From Corynebacterium minutissimum (lineage in GTDB: Bacteria > Actinomycetota > Actinomycetes > Mycobacteriales > Mycobacteriaceae), in assembly GCF_000805675.1 (NCBI RefSeq), contig NZ_JSEF01000006.1, positions 339,232-403,231 of the forward strand: a stretch of 64,000 nucleotides of DNA, written 5' to 3'. How positions within the stretch are numbered: the first letter of the stretch is position 1; every line of letters begins with the position of its first letter. Shown here in pieces: positions 27,401 to 34,115 of this stretch. The notes beneath the pieces are model-generated. The model did not search any database. It was given only the letters and a program-made list of their open reading frames with translations, and was not told the origin of the DNA. The translations under genes were made by a program, and so were the position numbers.

Positions 27401-27495
27401 ACAAGGCCAAGGGCGGCTCCTTCGAGGAGTACGGCAAGGCCTTAGACGAGCTGGACAAGGCAGTGGAGGACTACCGCTCGCTGCAGTCCCAGTAA
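24478..27495 (+). CDS. UPF0182 family large membrane protein
   Basis: Protein of about 1,005 aa like Rv3193c. Seven or more hydrophobic helices occupy the first 320 residues (WVVAIIAVLLFIGPMFVG is the first). A large outside domain of about 600 residues follows, then a Lys/Asp/Glu-rich tail (about 915-960). The typical YTDWKWFG motif comes after helix 1. TTG at 24466 opens the frame, but TTG at 24478 gives MASGLNRP, the usual family start, with GGAG six bases upstream, so I use 24478. Function unknown. The next features are a tRNA promoter and tRNA-fMet. Confidence 0.83.
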   Translation: MASGLNRPAAPMKRPPRALSWVVAIIAVLLFIGPMFVGFYTDWKWFGAIDYRGVFTKTLITRIILFVVFGLVAAAITYVAGLLVWRGRGSSLDMADLNSPVYQYRKSIERTMGVFLKTIPLLVGVVSGLLGQANWRSVMLFLNSHDFGFNDPQFHHDLGFYAFRLPVWSMLVNAFSMLFAVCFLIALVGHYILGGIRIGNRAAGVRGSLSKPARTQLAVTAGIWMLLQVAGYWLERYQLLYNQHSLFTGGSYTDINAYLPAKIILMIIGIFVAVAIFSAVVIKDLRIPGLAVVLMVLSALVIGQGWPLIMERFSVNPNRQAKEAESISRNIESTRFAYGLTEDKVTYEENWGAGDVSDDKVASDDSTISNLRLLDPDILAPTFTQMQQLKNFYGFPETLAMDRYEIDGEIRDFVVAARELDPNELQENQQNWINRHTVYTHGNGFIAAQANKVDEVARDAGSARGGFPIFTVADLQTQSGKDAEGEGETQNAEESLGIKVDEPRTYYGPVIASARDGMDYAIVGKTGDQPVEYDTDTSTYTYDGKGGVDIGNIVDRTAFALKYQELNFLLSERVGSESKLLYDRDPRERVEKVAPWLTTDSSTYPAVIDGRIKWIVDGYTTLDSLPYSQRTSLTETTQDTQNPTGTTQRLVNDQVGYIRNSVKATVDAYDGTVDLYEFDTEDPVLKAWEGVFPGVVKPESEISDELRQHLRYPEDMFKVQRNLLAKYHVDDPGVFFNNDAFWSVPEDPTAGESQGLNQPPYYVLASDPETNKPNFQLITSYRGLNRQFLSAHMAVSSDPETYGDITVRVLPTNTQTQGPKQAQDAMMSSDQVARDRTLWQGSNDLKNGNLLALPVGGGEILYLEPIYSQRKGQESAFPKLLRVLVSYKGRVGYAPTIGEALEQVGIDPKAAQDITEIEGDSGEKTDKDDKEKSEGDQKDAKDDKGSEASGPASAPKASNEGEAIDAINKALDGVDKAKGGSFEEYGKALDELDKAVEDYRSLQSQ

Positions 27496-27539
27496 GTTGA
27501 AACTAGCGCCGGGAATCAAGCCTGGCGCCTCAGCGTAAG

Positions 27540-27574
27540 ATGGCGCCTGCCCAGGGGATTTGGGTGGGCGCCAT
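27540..27574. promoter_or_regulatory. Strong hairpin overlapping the tRNA-fMet promoter
   Basis: ATGGCGCC at 27540-27547 pairs with GGCGCCAT at 27567-27574; an inner CCCA/TGGG pair extends the stem. It has no T run. Its right arm overlaps the -35/spacer of the tRNA promoter. It may end UPF0182 transcription or modulate the tRNA promoter. A weaker second hairpin (GCGCC..GGCGC, 27506-27528) precedes it. Confidence 0.5.
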
Positions 27575-27588
27575 GGTGTCTGTATAGT
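27560..27588 (+). promoter_or_regulatory. Promoter of the initiator tRNA gene
   Basis: TTGGGT (27560-27565), 17 bp spacer, TATAGT (27583-27588). Predicted transcription start is near 27595, about 57 nt before the mature tRNA. Confidence 0.6.
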
Positions 27589-27651
27589 TACATCCGTCGC
27601 CAGCACGCGGGACAGTGTGCAGAGCGCTTGATGTGTGGAAGTACATCTCGA

Positions 27652-27728
27652 CGCGGGGTGGAGCAGCTCGGTAGCTCGCTGGGCTCATAACCCAGAGGTC
27701 GTCGGTTCGAATCCGGCCCCCGCTACCA
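27652..27728 (+). tRNA. Initiator tRNA-fMet (CAT)
   Basis: A 77-nt tRNA with encoded CCA (27726-27728) and anticodon CAT at 27686-27688. Initiator hallmarks are present: an unpaired C1-T72 end and three G-C pairs (GGG/CCC) bordering the anticodon loop. The 3' half from the anticodon loop to just past CCA is repeated at 35438-35485 and is the attachment site of the integrated element. The tRNA here is complete, as expected when the element restores the 3' end. Confidence 0.95.
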
Positions 27729-27734
27729 ACTTCC
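27687..27734 (+). repeat. Left attachment repeat (attL)
   Basis: Covers the anticodon loop, anticodon 3' stem, T arm, acceptor 3' strand and CCA of tRNA-fMet plus six bases beyond. It differs from the right copy at three positions, two of them in the T stem and one in the acceptor region. Confidence 0.87.
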
Positions 27735-27737
27735 AAA

Positions 27738-27774
27738 CCCCACCAGCTTTTTCGGCTGGTGGGGTTTTCGTTTT
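27738..27774 (+). terminator. Terminator of tRNA-fMet
   Basis: CCCCACCAGC (27738-27747) pairs with GCTGGTGGGG (27755-27764), then TTTTCGTTTT. A near copy follows the right attachment repeat. Confidence 0.87.
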
Positions 27775-27780
27775 GCTGTC

Positions 27781-28341
27781 CTCGCCCGCCACACCCCCGA
27801 CCTCGTTATCTCCCAGTCCAAGGCGATCGGCCGCGACGAATTCACCATTTCCGACTCACGGGGCACACAACTCGGCCTCGCGCGGCAGACTCTGAAACTC
27901 AGTGATTTCTTCAAAGCGTCCCGCGGGGTCGAAGTATTCGATCCGGCAGGTGCACCAGTGCTGGCGATCGAGGATCCGGTGAATTTCATTCGCGACAAGT
28001 ACAGCGTGCACCGCGTCGACCCCCAGACCGGAGGCGACGCTGTACTCGCGCACATCACCAAGCGCTTCTCCTGGATCGGCGCGAAATACGATGTGGATAT
28101 CGCGGGCTACCCACAGGTGGAAATCAAAGGAGAGGTCTTCCAGCTCAACTACGCGTTGACGTGCCAGGGGCGCACGATCGCTCGCGAGGACGCGGAATTC
28201 TCCGGCATGGGCAGGGCGCTGATGGGCAAGACGACGTACCGCGTCGCCTTTGAACCGGGGCTCGACGAGAATGTCCACGCTGCGGTCATCGGCATCGCTA
28301 TCGCGCTGGATATGCGCAGAGAGAAGATGCGCGACAGCTAG
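27781..28341 (+). pseudogene. LURP-one-related (LOR) protein, start codon missing
   Basis: The frame reads continuously from the tRNA terminator to the stop at 28341: RHTPDLVISQSKAIGRDEF, then SDSRGTQLG and VLAIEDP, ending with RREKMRDS. The pattern of short beta strands with DxxGxxLG and the DIAGYPQVEIKGE segment fits the LURP-one/Tubby-like fold. No ATG, GTG or TTG occurs in frame between the tRNA stop codon (27688-27690) and GTG 27958. The true N terminus, probably fewer than 15 residues, is therefore lost at the attachment junction. Internal initiation at GTG 27958 would give 127 aa without the first third. Function of the family in bacteria is unclear. Confidence 0.65.
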
Positions 28342-28430
28342 GTGCGGGATACGTCACTTGGCGAGCGGGGTGGGGCGGTCGGTGCTACAGTGAGCGCTGT
28401 CTGAGAACTATCTGAGAGGACGACACTGTC

Positions 28431-29489
28431 ATGCGCATTTCCCGTAAGCCCTTGTCCCTGATCGCCGTGTGCGGCGCCGCAGCAATCGCTCTGGCAGGCT
28501 GTTCCGAGCCGAGCACCGATGACTCTGCCGCAGGCGGAAACGGCGACAGCACCGCAGAAAAGTCCGGCGAGAAGACCGTCATCACCGTCTACACCTCCGA
28601 GCCGGAGGAGAAGGTCGATGAGATCAACCAGGCGTTCACGAAGGCGAACCCGGATGTCGAGGTCGAGGTCTACCGTGCGGGCACTGGCGATCTGAAGGCG
28701 CGTATCGACGCGGAGAAGTCCTCCGGCAAGGTCGAGGGCGACATCATCTGGGCCGCTGACGCACCGACCTTCGAAGGCTTCAAGTCCGAGGACCTGCTGG
28801 CCAAATTCGATGATGTGAAGACGGACGGCGTGCTCGAGGAGGTCGTCGACGCTGACGGCTTTTATGTGGGCACCCGCCTCATCCCGACGGTCATCGCGTA
28901 CAACACCGATGTCGTCGACCAGGCTGATGCTCCGGCCTCCTGGGCGGACCTGACGGACGAGAAATTCATGGACAAGATCGTCATGCCGGACCCGGCTGTC
29001 TCCGGCGCCGCGGCATTTAACGCGACGGTGTGGATGAACAACGAGAAACTCGGCGAGACCTGGGTGGAAGACCTGGGCAAGAATAAGCCGATGATCGCGG
29101 CCTCCAACGGCCCGACCTCGCAGGAGATCGCCGGCGGCGGCCACCCGGTCGGCGTCGTCGTGGACTACCTGGTGCGCGACCTGGCGGCGAAGGGCTCTCC
29201 GATCAAGGAGGTCTACGCCACCGAGGGCTCCCCGTACATCACCGAGCCGATCGCCGTGTTCAAAGATTCTGAGAAGAAGGAAGCAGCCCAGCGCTACATC
29301 AACTTCATCCTGTCGGAGGAAGCGCAGAAGATCGCTGTCGAGCAGAACTACCTGCCGGTAATCGACTCCGTGGGCACCCCGGGCGGCGCACCGAAGCTCG
29401 AGGAGATCGAGCTCATGACTGTCGACGATGAGACTCTGTCGAACGACCGCGAGCGTTCCGTCGAGTTCTTCCAGAACGCAGTCAAGTAA
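28431..29489 (+). CDS. ABC importer substrate-binding lipoprotein, Fe(III)/FutA-FbpA type
   Basis: Protein of 352 aa. Lipobox LAGC (Cys24) follows a signal peptide; a Ser/Asp/Gly linker leads into TVITVYTSEPEEKVDEI, the usual first strand of the FbpA/FutA/ThiB-like periplasmic-binding fold. The typical partners follow: a double permease and an ATPase with a TOBE domain. Classical FbpA proteins bind iron with two adjacent Tyr; here I see no YY pair, only single Tyr (GSPYITEP, EQNYLPV), so the ligand might be iron, 2-aminoethylphosphonate or another small anion. Carried by the integrated element. Confidence 0.8.
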   Translation: MRISRKPLSLIAVCGAAAIALAGCSEPSTDDSAAGGNGDSTAEKSGEKTVITVYTSEPEEKVDEINQAFTKANPDVEVEVYRAGTGDLKARIDAEKSSGKVEGDIIWAADAPTFEGFKSEDLLAKFDDVKTDGVLEEVVDADGFYVGTRLIPTVIAYNTDVVDQADAPASWADLTDEKFMDKIVMPDPAVSGAAAFNATVWMNNEKLGETWVEDLGKNKPMIAASNGPTSQEIAGGGHPVGVVVDYLVRDLAAKGSPIKEVYATEGSPYITEPIAVFKDSEKKEAAQRYINFILSEEAQKIAVEQNYLPVIDSVGTPGGAPKLEEIELMTVDDETLSNDRERSVEFFQNAVK

Positions 29490-29562
29490 ATCAGCGGGAA
29501 GACCGTCCCCGGCCTTCCTCTAAATCTGTCACGGTCACTCAAACGGGACGAGTCGAAACATA

Positions 29563-31176
29563 GTGGGCATACGTATTTCTTCCGGCGGCGTCGCTTTCGC
29601 ACGGCTGGGCATCTGGCTGCTGGCGGCAGCGATCTTCATCGCGCCGCTGGCAATGGTCATCTCACTCGCGCTCGGTGGCAACCAGTTTCCGGTCTTGGTG
29701 GAGCAGGGCCTAGCCACGGCGACGTGGAATTCGGTGTACACGACATTGGCGTCGTCGATAAGCGCTGTGCTCGTTGGAACCGCTGTCGCGGTCCTGCTGG
29801 AACGAACCGATATTGCGGGCGCGGGCACGCTGCGGCTGTTTCTGCTTTCGCCGCTGCTCGTGCCGCCGTTCGTTGGCGCGATCTCGTGGCTGCAGCTCTT
29901 CGGGCGTAATCAAGGGCTCAACGCGGTGTTCGGGCGCCCGCTGTGGGACATGTACGGCGCCGACGGCATCATTTTCCTGATGATGCTGCACTCGTACCCG
30001 CTGGTGTACGTGATTGTGGCGGCGGCGCTGCGGTCGATTCCGTCCGACCTGGAGCTCGCCGCACGCGTCGGCGGGGCCGGCACGTGGACGGTGCTGCGCA
30101 CGGTGACGATTCCTTTGCTGGGCCCGGCCTTGCTGAGCTCTTTCACGCTGACGGCGGTGGCGAACCTGGCGGATTTCGGCATTCCGTCGATTATCGGTTC
30201 GCCCGTGCGCTTCGAGACGCTGGCCACGATGGTCTACCGTTTCATGGAATCCGGCACGGTGAGCAATCCGCTGCAGGTGGTGTCCACCGTGGGTGCTGTG
30301 CTCATGCTGTTGGGCATCGGCGCCGTCGTGGCGGACTACCTGGTGTCCAGGCGAGCGTCGTCGACGGTGAGCGGCGGCGGGACGATGAAGCTCTCGCTCG
30401 GCAACGCGAAGTGGCCGGTGACCGTGGTGACGTGGATCATCGCATTGGCGATCACCCTGGGGCCCGTGCTGGGTTTGGCGCGTCGCGCGTTCCTGCCTGC
30501 CCCGGGCGTGCCGCTGACGTGGGAGACGATCTCCCTCGACAATTTCTCGCGCACGCTGGCGAATCCGCGCGTGCAGGAAGGCTTCATCAACTCGGTGACC
30601 CTGGCCGCCGGGGCGGCGCTGCTGTGCGGGCTCTTCGGCTGGGCGATCGGGCTGTTGGTCACCCGCACCCAAGCGCGGTCGAATACGGCGCTGAGCTTGG
30701 TCACCCTGCTGCCGTCGGCGCTGCCCGGATTGATCATCGGCGTCGGCTGGGTGATTGTGTCGCGCTACACGGACATGTACAACACCCGCTGGGTGATTCT
30801 GTTCGCCTATGTCTGCGCGTTCACGTCCATGGTGCTTCAAGCAGTGCGCGCGCCGTTGCGGAAGGTTCCGGCGGCGGTGGAGGAGGCCGCGCAGGTTTCT
30901 GGTGCGGGTCGGCTCCGTGCGATGTGGGATACCTCTGGCCGGATGGCGTTGCCCGCGGTCGCCTCGGGCGCTGTACTCGTCGCAGTGACAGCCGTGCGCG
31001 AGCTGACCATCTCGATCCTGCTCGTCGCTCCCGGCACGACCACGATCGGTGTGCAGCTGTTCAATTTGCAGCAGTCCGGTAATTACAACCAAGCCTCCGC
31101 ACTCGCGCTCATGTTCGTGGCGATCGGCATCGCCGCCCTCGCGCTGACCGTGCGCAATCCCGCTAAGGAGTCATGA
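29563..31176 (+). CDS. ABC importer permease, two fused membrane domains (FbpB type)
   Basis: Protein of 537 aa with about 12 transmembrane helices in two homologous halves, each with an EAA-type cytoplasmic loop (ELAARVGGAGTWTVLRTVTIP at about 165; EEAAQVSGAGRLRAMWD at about 440). Fused permeases of this kind belong to Fe(III) and thiamine/2-aminoethylphosphonate importers. The start is GTG with a weak upstream GGGACGAG. Its stop overlaps the ATPase start by 4 nt (ATGA). Confidence 0.87.
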   Translation: MGIRISSGGVAFARLGIWLLAAAIFIAPLAMVISLALGGNQFPVLVEQGLATATWNSVYTTLASSISAVLVGTAVAVLLERTDIAGAGTLRLFLLSPLLVPPFVGAISWLQLFGRNQGLNAVFGRPLWDMYGADGIIFLMMLHSYPLVYVIVAAALRSIPSDLELAARVGGAGTWTVLRTVTIPLLGPALLSSFTLTAVANLADFGIPSIIGSPVRFETLATMVYRFMESGTVSNPLQVVSTVGAVLMLLGIGAVVADYLVSRRASSTVSGGGTMKLSLGNAKWPVTVVTWIIALAITLGPVLGLARRAFLPAPGVPLTWETISLDNFSRTLANPRVQEGFINSVTLAAGAALLCGLFGWAIGLLVTRTQARSNTALSLVTLLPSALPGLIIGVGWVIVSRYTDMYNTRWVILFAYVCAFTSMVLQAVRAPLRKVPAAVEEAAQVSGAGRLRAMWDTSGRMALPAVASGAVLVAVTAVRELTISILLVAPGTTTIGVQLFNLQQSGNYNQASALALMFVAIGIAALALTVRNPAKES

Positions 31177-32231
31177 TGAGCGACATCGATATCGTCAACC
31201 TCGGCGTCACATTCCCGGACGGCACACGCGGCCTTAACGACATCACGCTGCACATTCCCAGCGGCGAATTCGTCGCGCTCGTCGGACCGTCAGGCTCGGG
31301 AAAGACGACGCTATTGCGCACCATCGCGGGATTTATCGACCCGTCCGAGGGCACCATCGCGTTAGGCGGTGAGGACGTCTCGGCAACACCGCCGGAGAAG
31401 CGTCACATGGGCATGGTCTTTCAGCAGCATGCCGTCTGGCCGCACATGAGCGTCGCGGACAACGTCGCGTACCCGCTGCGCCGCGCGGGTGTGAAGCGCA
31501 GCGAGGTCGCCAGCCGCGTAGAGCGCACACTTGAGACCGTCGGCCTCGCGGGGTACGGAAAGCGCAAGCCGTCGACGTTGTCGGGCGGCCAGCGGCAGCG
31601 CGTGGCGCTCGCCCGCGCGATTGTCGCGGAACCGCGCGTTTTGCTTCTCGACGAAGCACTGTCCGCCCTCGACGAACCTTTGCGCGATGCGCTGCGCCGC
31701 GAGATCGTCTCGCTGACCCGCAACAATGAGCTGACCACGGTGCATGTCACGCACGACCGGAAAGAAGCCATCGCGATCGCTGACCGCATCGCTGTGCTGC
31801 GCGACGGAACACTCGAGCAATTCGACGCGCCACACGCAGTGGTCACCCAGCCCGCAAGCGCATGGGTGGCATCGTTCATCTCCGACGCCACGCTTCTCGA
31901 CGGCACGGTGCGCGGGGGAGAGGTGGTCGTCGATAAGCCGGCTCTGACGTGGAAGCGTGGCGAGGTGAGCTCCATCAGCGACGCAGGAATGCTTGACGAC
32001 GGCGCGGCGGTCACCGTCGCTGTCCTTCCCGATGCAGTCAACGTCGTGTCCTCCGCTGAAGGCGATGTGGAGGCGACCGTGACATCCGTGCTGTTCGAGG
32101 TCAGCAGCTATTCGGTGAATCTCGAGGCTGGTGGCGTGGAATTTCGAGCCCGCATGGCGGCTGATCCGAAGCCTGAGGTCGGCGATACCGTTGGCCTGCG
32201 CATCACCACTCCGTTGGTGTACCCGAAATAG
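31173..32231 (+). CDS. ABC importer ATPase with TOBE domain (FbpC type)
   Basis: Protein of 352 aa. Walker A GPSGSGKTT (about 35-43), signature LSGGQRQRVALARA (about 136), Walker B VLLLDEALSALDEPL and an H-loop in VTHDRKEA. The C-terminal 110 residues form a TOBE domain, as in FbpC/PotA/MalK-type importers. In classical FbpC the residue after LSALD is often DP; here it is EP. The genes form an operon of three by overlap and short spacing. Confidence 0.9.
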   Translation: MMSDIDIVNLGVTFPDGTRGLNDITLHIPSGEFVALVGPSGSGKTTLLRTIAGFIDPSEGTIALGGEDVSATPPEKRHMGMVFQQHAVWPHMSVADNVAYPLRRAGVKRSEVASRVERTLETVGLAGYGKRKPSTLSGGQRQRVALARAIVAEPRVLLLDEALSALDEPLRDALRREIVSLTRNNELTTVHVTHDRKEAIAIADRIAVLRDGTLEQFDAPHAVVTQPASAWVASFISDATLLDGTVRGGEVVVDKPALTWKRGEVSSISDAGMLDDGAAVTVAVLPDAVNVVSSAEGDVEATVTSVLFEVSSYSVNLEAGGVEFRARMAADPKPEVGDTVGLRITTPLVYPK

Positions 32232-32305
32232 ATGTTCTGACCAGCCGATTTGGTTCTTTTCCGACTGTCCTTTACATTTATCAAGTCGCAATCAACAGCG
32301 AACGC

Positions 32306-32371
32306 GCCCCGTTCGTCTAGCCGTCGCCCTCTCACGGCGGTAACACGGGTTCAAATCCCGTACGGGGTACA
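32306..32371 (+). pseudogene. tRNA-Glu (CTC)-like gene with deleted D-arm
   Basis: Sequence starts GCCCCGTTCGTCTAG and ends ACGGGGTACA. The acceptor stem (GCCCCGT/ACGGGGT), the anticodon arm with loop CTCTCAC, and the T arm (ACGGG-TTCAAAT-CCCGT) match an actinobacterial tRNA-Glu. About 11 nt that should form the D loop and 3' D stem are missing, and the 3' end reads ACA rather than ACCA. It is followed by a strong terminator. It is likely a tRNA attachment-site remnant or a carried, decayed tRNA. Confidence 0.72.
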
Positions 32372-32386
32372 AAGAAATACCGAAAT

Positions 32387-32433
32387 AGTCCGGCACCACG
32401 CAGTCTTCACGGCTCAGTGGTGCCGGACTTTTT
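32387..32433 (+). terminator. Terminator after the tRNA-Glu-like sequence
   Basis: AGTCCGGCACCAC (32387-32399) pairs with GTGGTGCCGGACT (32417-32429), followed by T5. The right arm lies inside the 3' end of the excisionase gene on the other strand. Confidence 0.85.
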
Positions 32434-32647
32434 GGGTTTGCGGTCGGAAATCGGGAAACCTAGGCTGAGCGTCGAGCCAGGCTTCAATGTCGCTGACGCG
32501 GTAGAGGATCTGTTTACCAGACTTGATGTAGCGAGGACCACGACCCTCAGCACGCCAATTACACAGGGTGCCACGCGACAAGCCGAGCATCTCAGCGGCG
32601 GCAGTAGGTTTCACGGCAAGACGGGGGATATCTGCACGAGTACTCAC
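32414..32647 (-). CDS. Excisionase/AlpA-type helix-turn-helix protein
   Basis: Protein of 77 aa from GTG at 32647 (GGAG lies 6 nt upstream; an upstream ATG at 32686 lacks a ribosome binding site). The core LAVKPTAAAEMLGLSRGTLCNWRAEGRG followed by ILYRVSDIEAWLDAQ is the HTH_17 (MerR-like excisionase) domain used by Xis proteins and AlpA regulators. It is read towards the tRNA-Glu remnant. Inferred role: directionality factor for the integrase at 34116, or regulator of the element. Confidence 0.78.
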   Translation of the reverse strand: MSTRADIPRLAVKPTAAAEMLGLSRGTLCNWRAEGRGPRYIKSGKQILYRVSDIEAWLDAQPRFPDFRPQTQKVRHH

Positions 32648-32858
32648 GATTAACTCCAGACATGGAAAATTCACCCCAGCCTGCACCGTTGTGCTTAGGG
32701 GCTACTTCATGTCCGGTTCTAAATCGTTATTCCACTTACTTCGAGGACGGGACCTCGCTGGCGATACCCGGAAGGCTGGTAACCATTCTAGCCCATTTAG
32801 GGCTGTTTGAAAAAGGGGTGTTGCGAGATAAGTTGAAGCACTTTGCTGATGCAGCATA

Positions 32859-33654
32859 TTTCGTAGTACGCGCCCTTTCGTAATTTGGCGTTCAAGCATC
32901 GAAAAAATTACGAAACGCCTGACCTGCGGTTTCGTAAGCACAGAAAAATCGAAGAACCAAATTACGAAACATGCCACAGGACTGTGACCTGCATAGAGGT
33001 ACATGGCTGCGTACGTGTTTCGTAATTTCGCTACTTTTCGGCTCAACTCTTTTAGGGCAGAGACACATAGATGTTGCATATGACGTGACCCACACGTGAA
33101 GGGTGTCGGAGTATAAGGGCCCGAAGGGGGATAGGGAGATACGGGGGATGGTTCTGCCCCTGAAGCCTAGAAAAGTAAAAAACGTATTAGTTGGTAAATA
33201 CCAATTAATGTCTTTCTTCTTTTTCCTTACGCGTGGGGTATAGAAGCCCCCTTATCCCCTGCCCCCTACTGTTTTACGACAGCTGCTGCCGCCGTGGCGC
33301 ATAGATAGTGAGACACATCACACAAAGGCGCGCTCTACGGAGTATGGGTACAGTCGCACAGCCTTCGTGTGGCATAGCGGCAGTGGCATAGCAGCAGTGA
33401 TGCATATCACATGAAAACGCGCTCTATAGAGTATGGGTACAGTCACGCAGCCTTCGCGTGGCGTGACGCAGAAAAAGAAGTACAGCGTCTCTCTTTATTT
33501 AGATGTTCTTCAAAAGAGTGAAAAATAACGAAGCGGATTGCATTTCCGCTGCTCACACTGTGTTTTTTCGTTTCGTAATTTGTTTCTTTACTTTTCGGTG
33601 TTTACGAAACGTCCTGCAAAACACCCTGTAGCCTGCGGTAACATGTTTCGTTAC
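32859..33654. repeat. Family of GTTTCGTAATTT inverted repeats
   Basis: Copies of TTTCGTAA or its complement TTACGAAA occur at 32859-32866 (TTTCGTAG), 32876-32886, 32905-32916, 32930-32937, 32959-32970, 33017-33028, 33571-33581, 33601-33610 and 33645-33654 (GTTTCGTTAC). Two pairs form perfect inverted repeats: TTACGAAAC/GTTTCGTAA at 32908-32916 and 32929-32937 (12-nt loop), and AAATTACGAAAC/GTTTCGTAATTT at 32959-32970 and 33017-33028. Both clusters also share CCTGCGGT next to a copy. They flank the 33.3-kb direct repeats. Likely protein-binding sites or hairpins. Confidence 0.8.
33314..33464. repeat. Two-copy direct repeat of about 61 bp, period 89 nt, with tandem 14-mers
   Basis: Unit 1 (about 33314-33375) and unit 2 (about 33403-33464) share CGCGCTCTA, GAGTATGGGTACAGTC and GCAGCCTTCG-type segments at a fixed offset of 89 nt. 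Between them, GGCATAGCGGCAGT (33371-33384) and GGCATAGCAGCAGT (33385-33398) form a tandem 14-mer pair with one mismatch. Confidence 0.8.
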
Positions 33655-33675
33655 TTCCGTTTTAAATCCTCGCGA

Positions 33676-34059
33676 TCAGCTGAACAGAGACGGAAGCCAT
33701 TCGTTGTAGGGAAGATCGGTCTTTGAGGCCGTACCCCAGTGTGCGCCTGCATGTGCCGACGTGGCTGCTCCAGATTGAAGACCAGGTGCAGGCAGTCCGC
33801 CGTGTTCAAGCTCGCGTAGCCGGTCCGTGAGTGCCTTCTTTAGCGTCTTGAGTCCACGCTTATTGGCGGCAAGCGCACTGTCGCCTCGCGCAGCCTTGAT
33901 CGCAGCACTCAGCTCTTCAAGACGAGCGTTGATCTCCCTGAGGTCCCGTGCAAGAGCTGCTCGCTCAGCTTCCCGCTCTTCTACAGATGTTGCACCATCA
34001 TCCAGGCGGAGCTGTACCAGTTCGGGAGAATCCCAGACGGCAGGACGTTGTGTGCTCAT
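33676..34059 (-). CDS. Small coiled-coil protein of the element, unknown function
   Basis: Protein of 127 aa. Residues about 20-88 form a clear heptad-type coiled coil ([29 protein letters not shown]...KRGLKTLKKALTDRLRELEHGG). The tail is Ala/Gly/His-rich and ends NEWLPSLFS. No known motif. It is divergent from the integrase with 56 bp between the starts, suggesting shared regulation. Stop codon lies immediately beside the repeat region. Could be a regulator or DNA-bridging protein acting on those repeats (inference). Confidence 0.62.
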   Translation of the reverse strand: MSTQRPAVWDSPELVQLRLDDGATSVEEREAERAALARDLREINARLEELSAAIKAARGDSALAANKRGLKTLKKALTDRLRELEHGGLPAPGLQSGAATSAHAGAHWGTASKTDLPYNEWLPSLFS

Positions 34060-34115
34060 GCACCCAACTCTACCATTATTCGAACCTATACAAAAGTGGT
34101 GCTATGGTTGTGTGC

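Larger units (their letters stand above)
32648..33675. other. Non-coding, AT-rich, repeat-dense control region of the element
   Basis: About 1 kb without credible genes; the frames present are translations of palindromes. It carries nine or more copies of a GTTTCGTAATTT-like motif in both orientations (detailed below), an 89-nt-period direct repeat and tandem 14-mers. Composition is visibly more AT-rich than the chromosome on either side. Confidence 0.7.

Noticed and set aside
29710..31092. 460-aa antisense frame over the importer permease
   Set aside because: Shadow of a GC-rich gene: Arg/His/Gln-rich, no ribosome binding site, opposite strand to a clear permease.
32702..33079. 125-aa minus-strand frame in the repeat region
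   Set aside because: It runs through the GTTTCGTAATTT palindromes; the protein is a translation of repeats, with no ribosome binding site and an atypical composition.
33314..33464. CRISPR array
   Set aside because: Only two units with diverged sequence, no uniform repeat of 25-40 bp, no spacers and no cas genes in the window.
33538..33726. 62-aa plus-strand frame next to the repeats
   Set aside because: It also reads through the repeat motifs, and its similarity to the frame at 32.7-33.1 kb comes from the shared palindromes, not from homology of genes.
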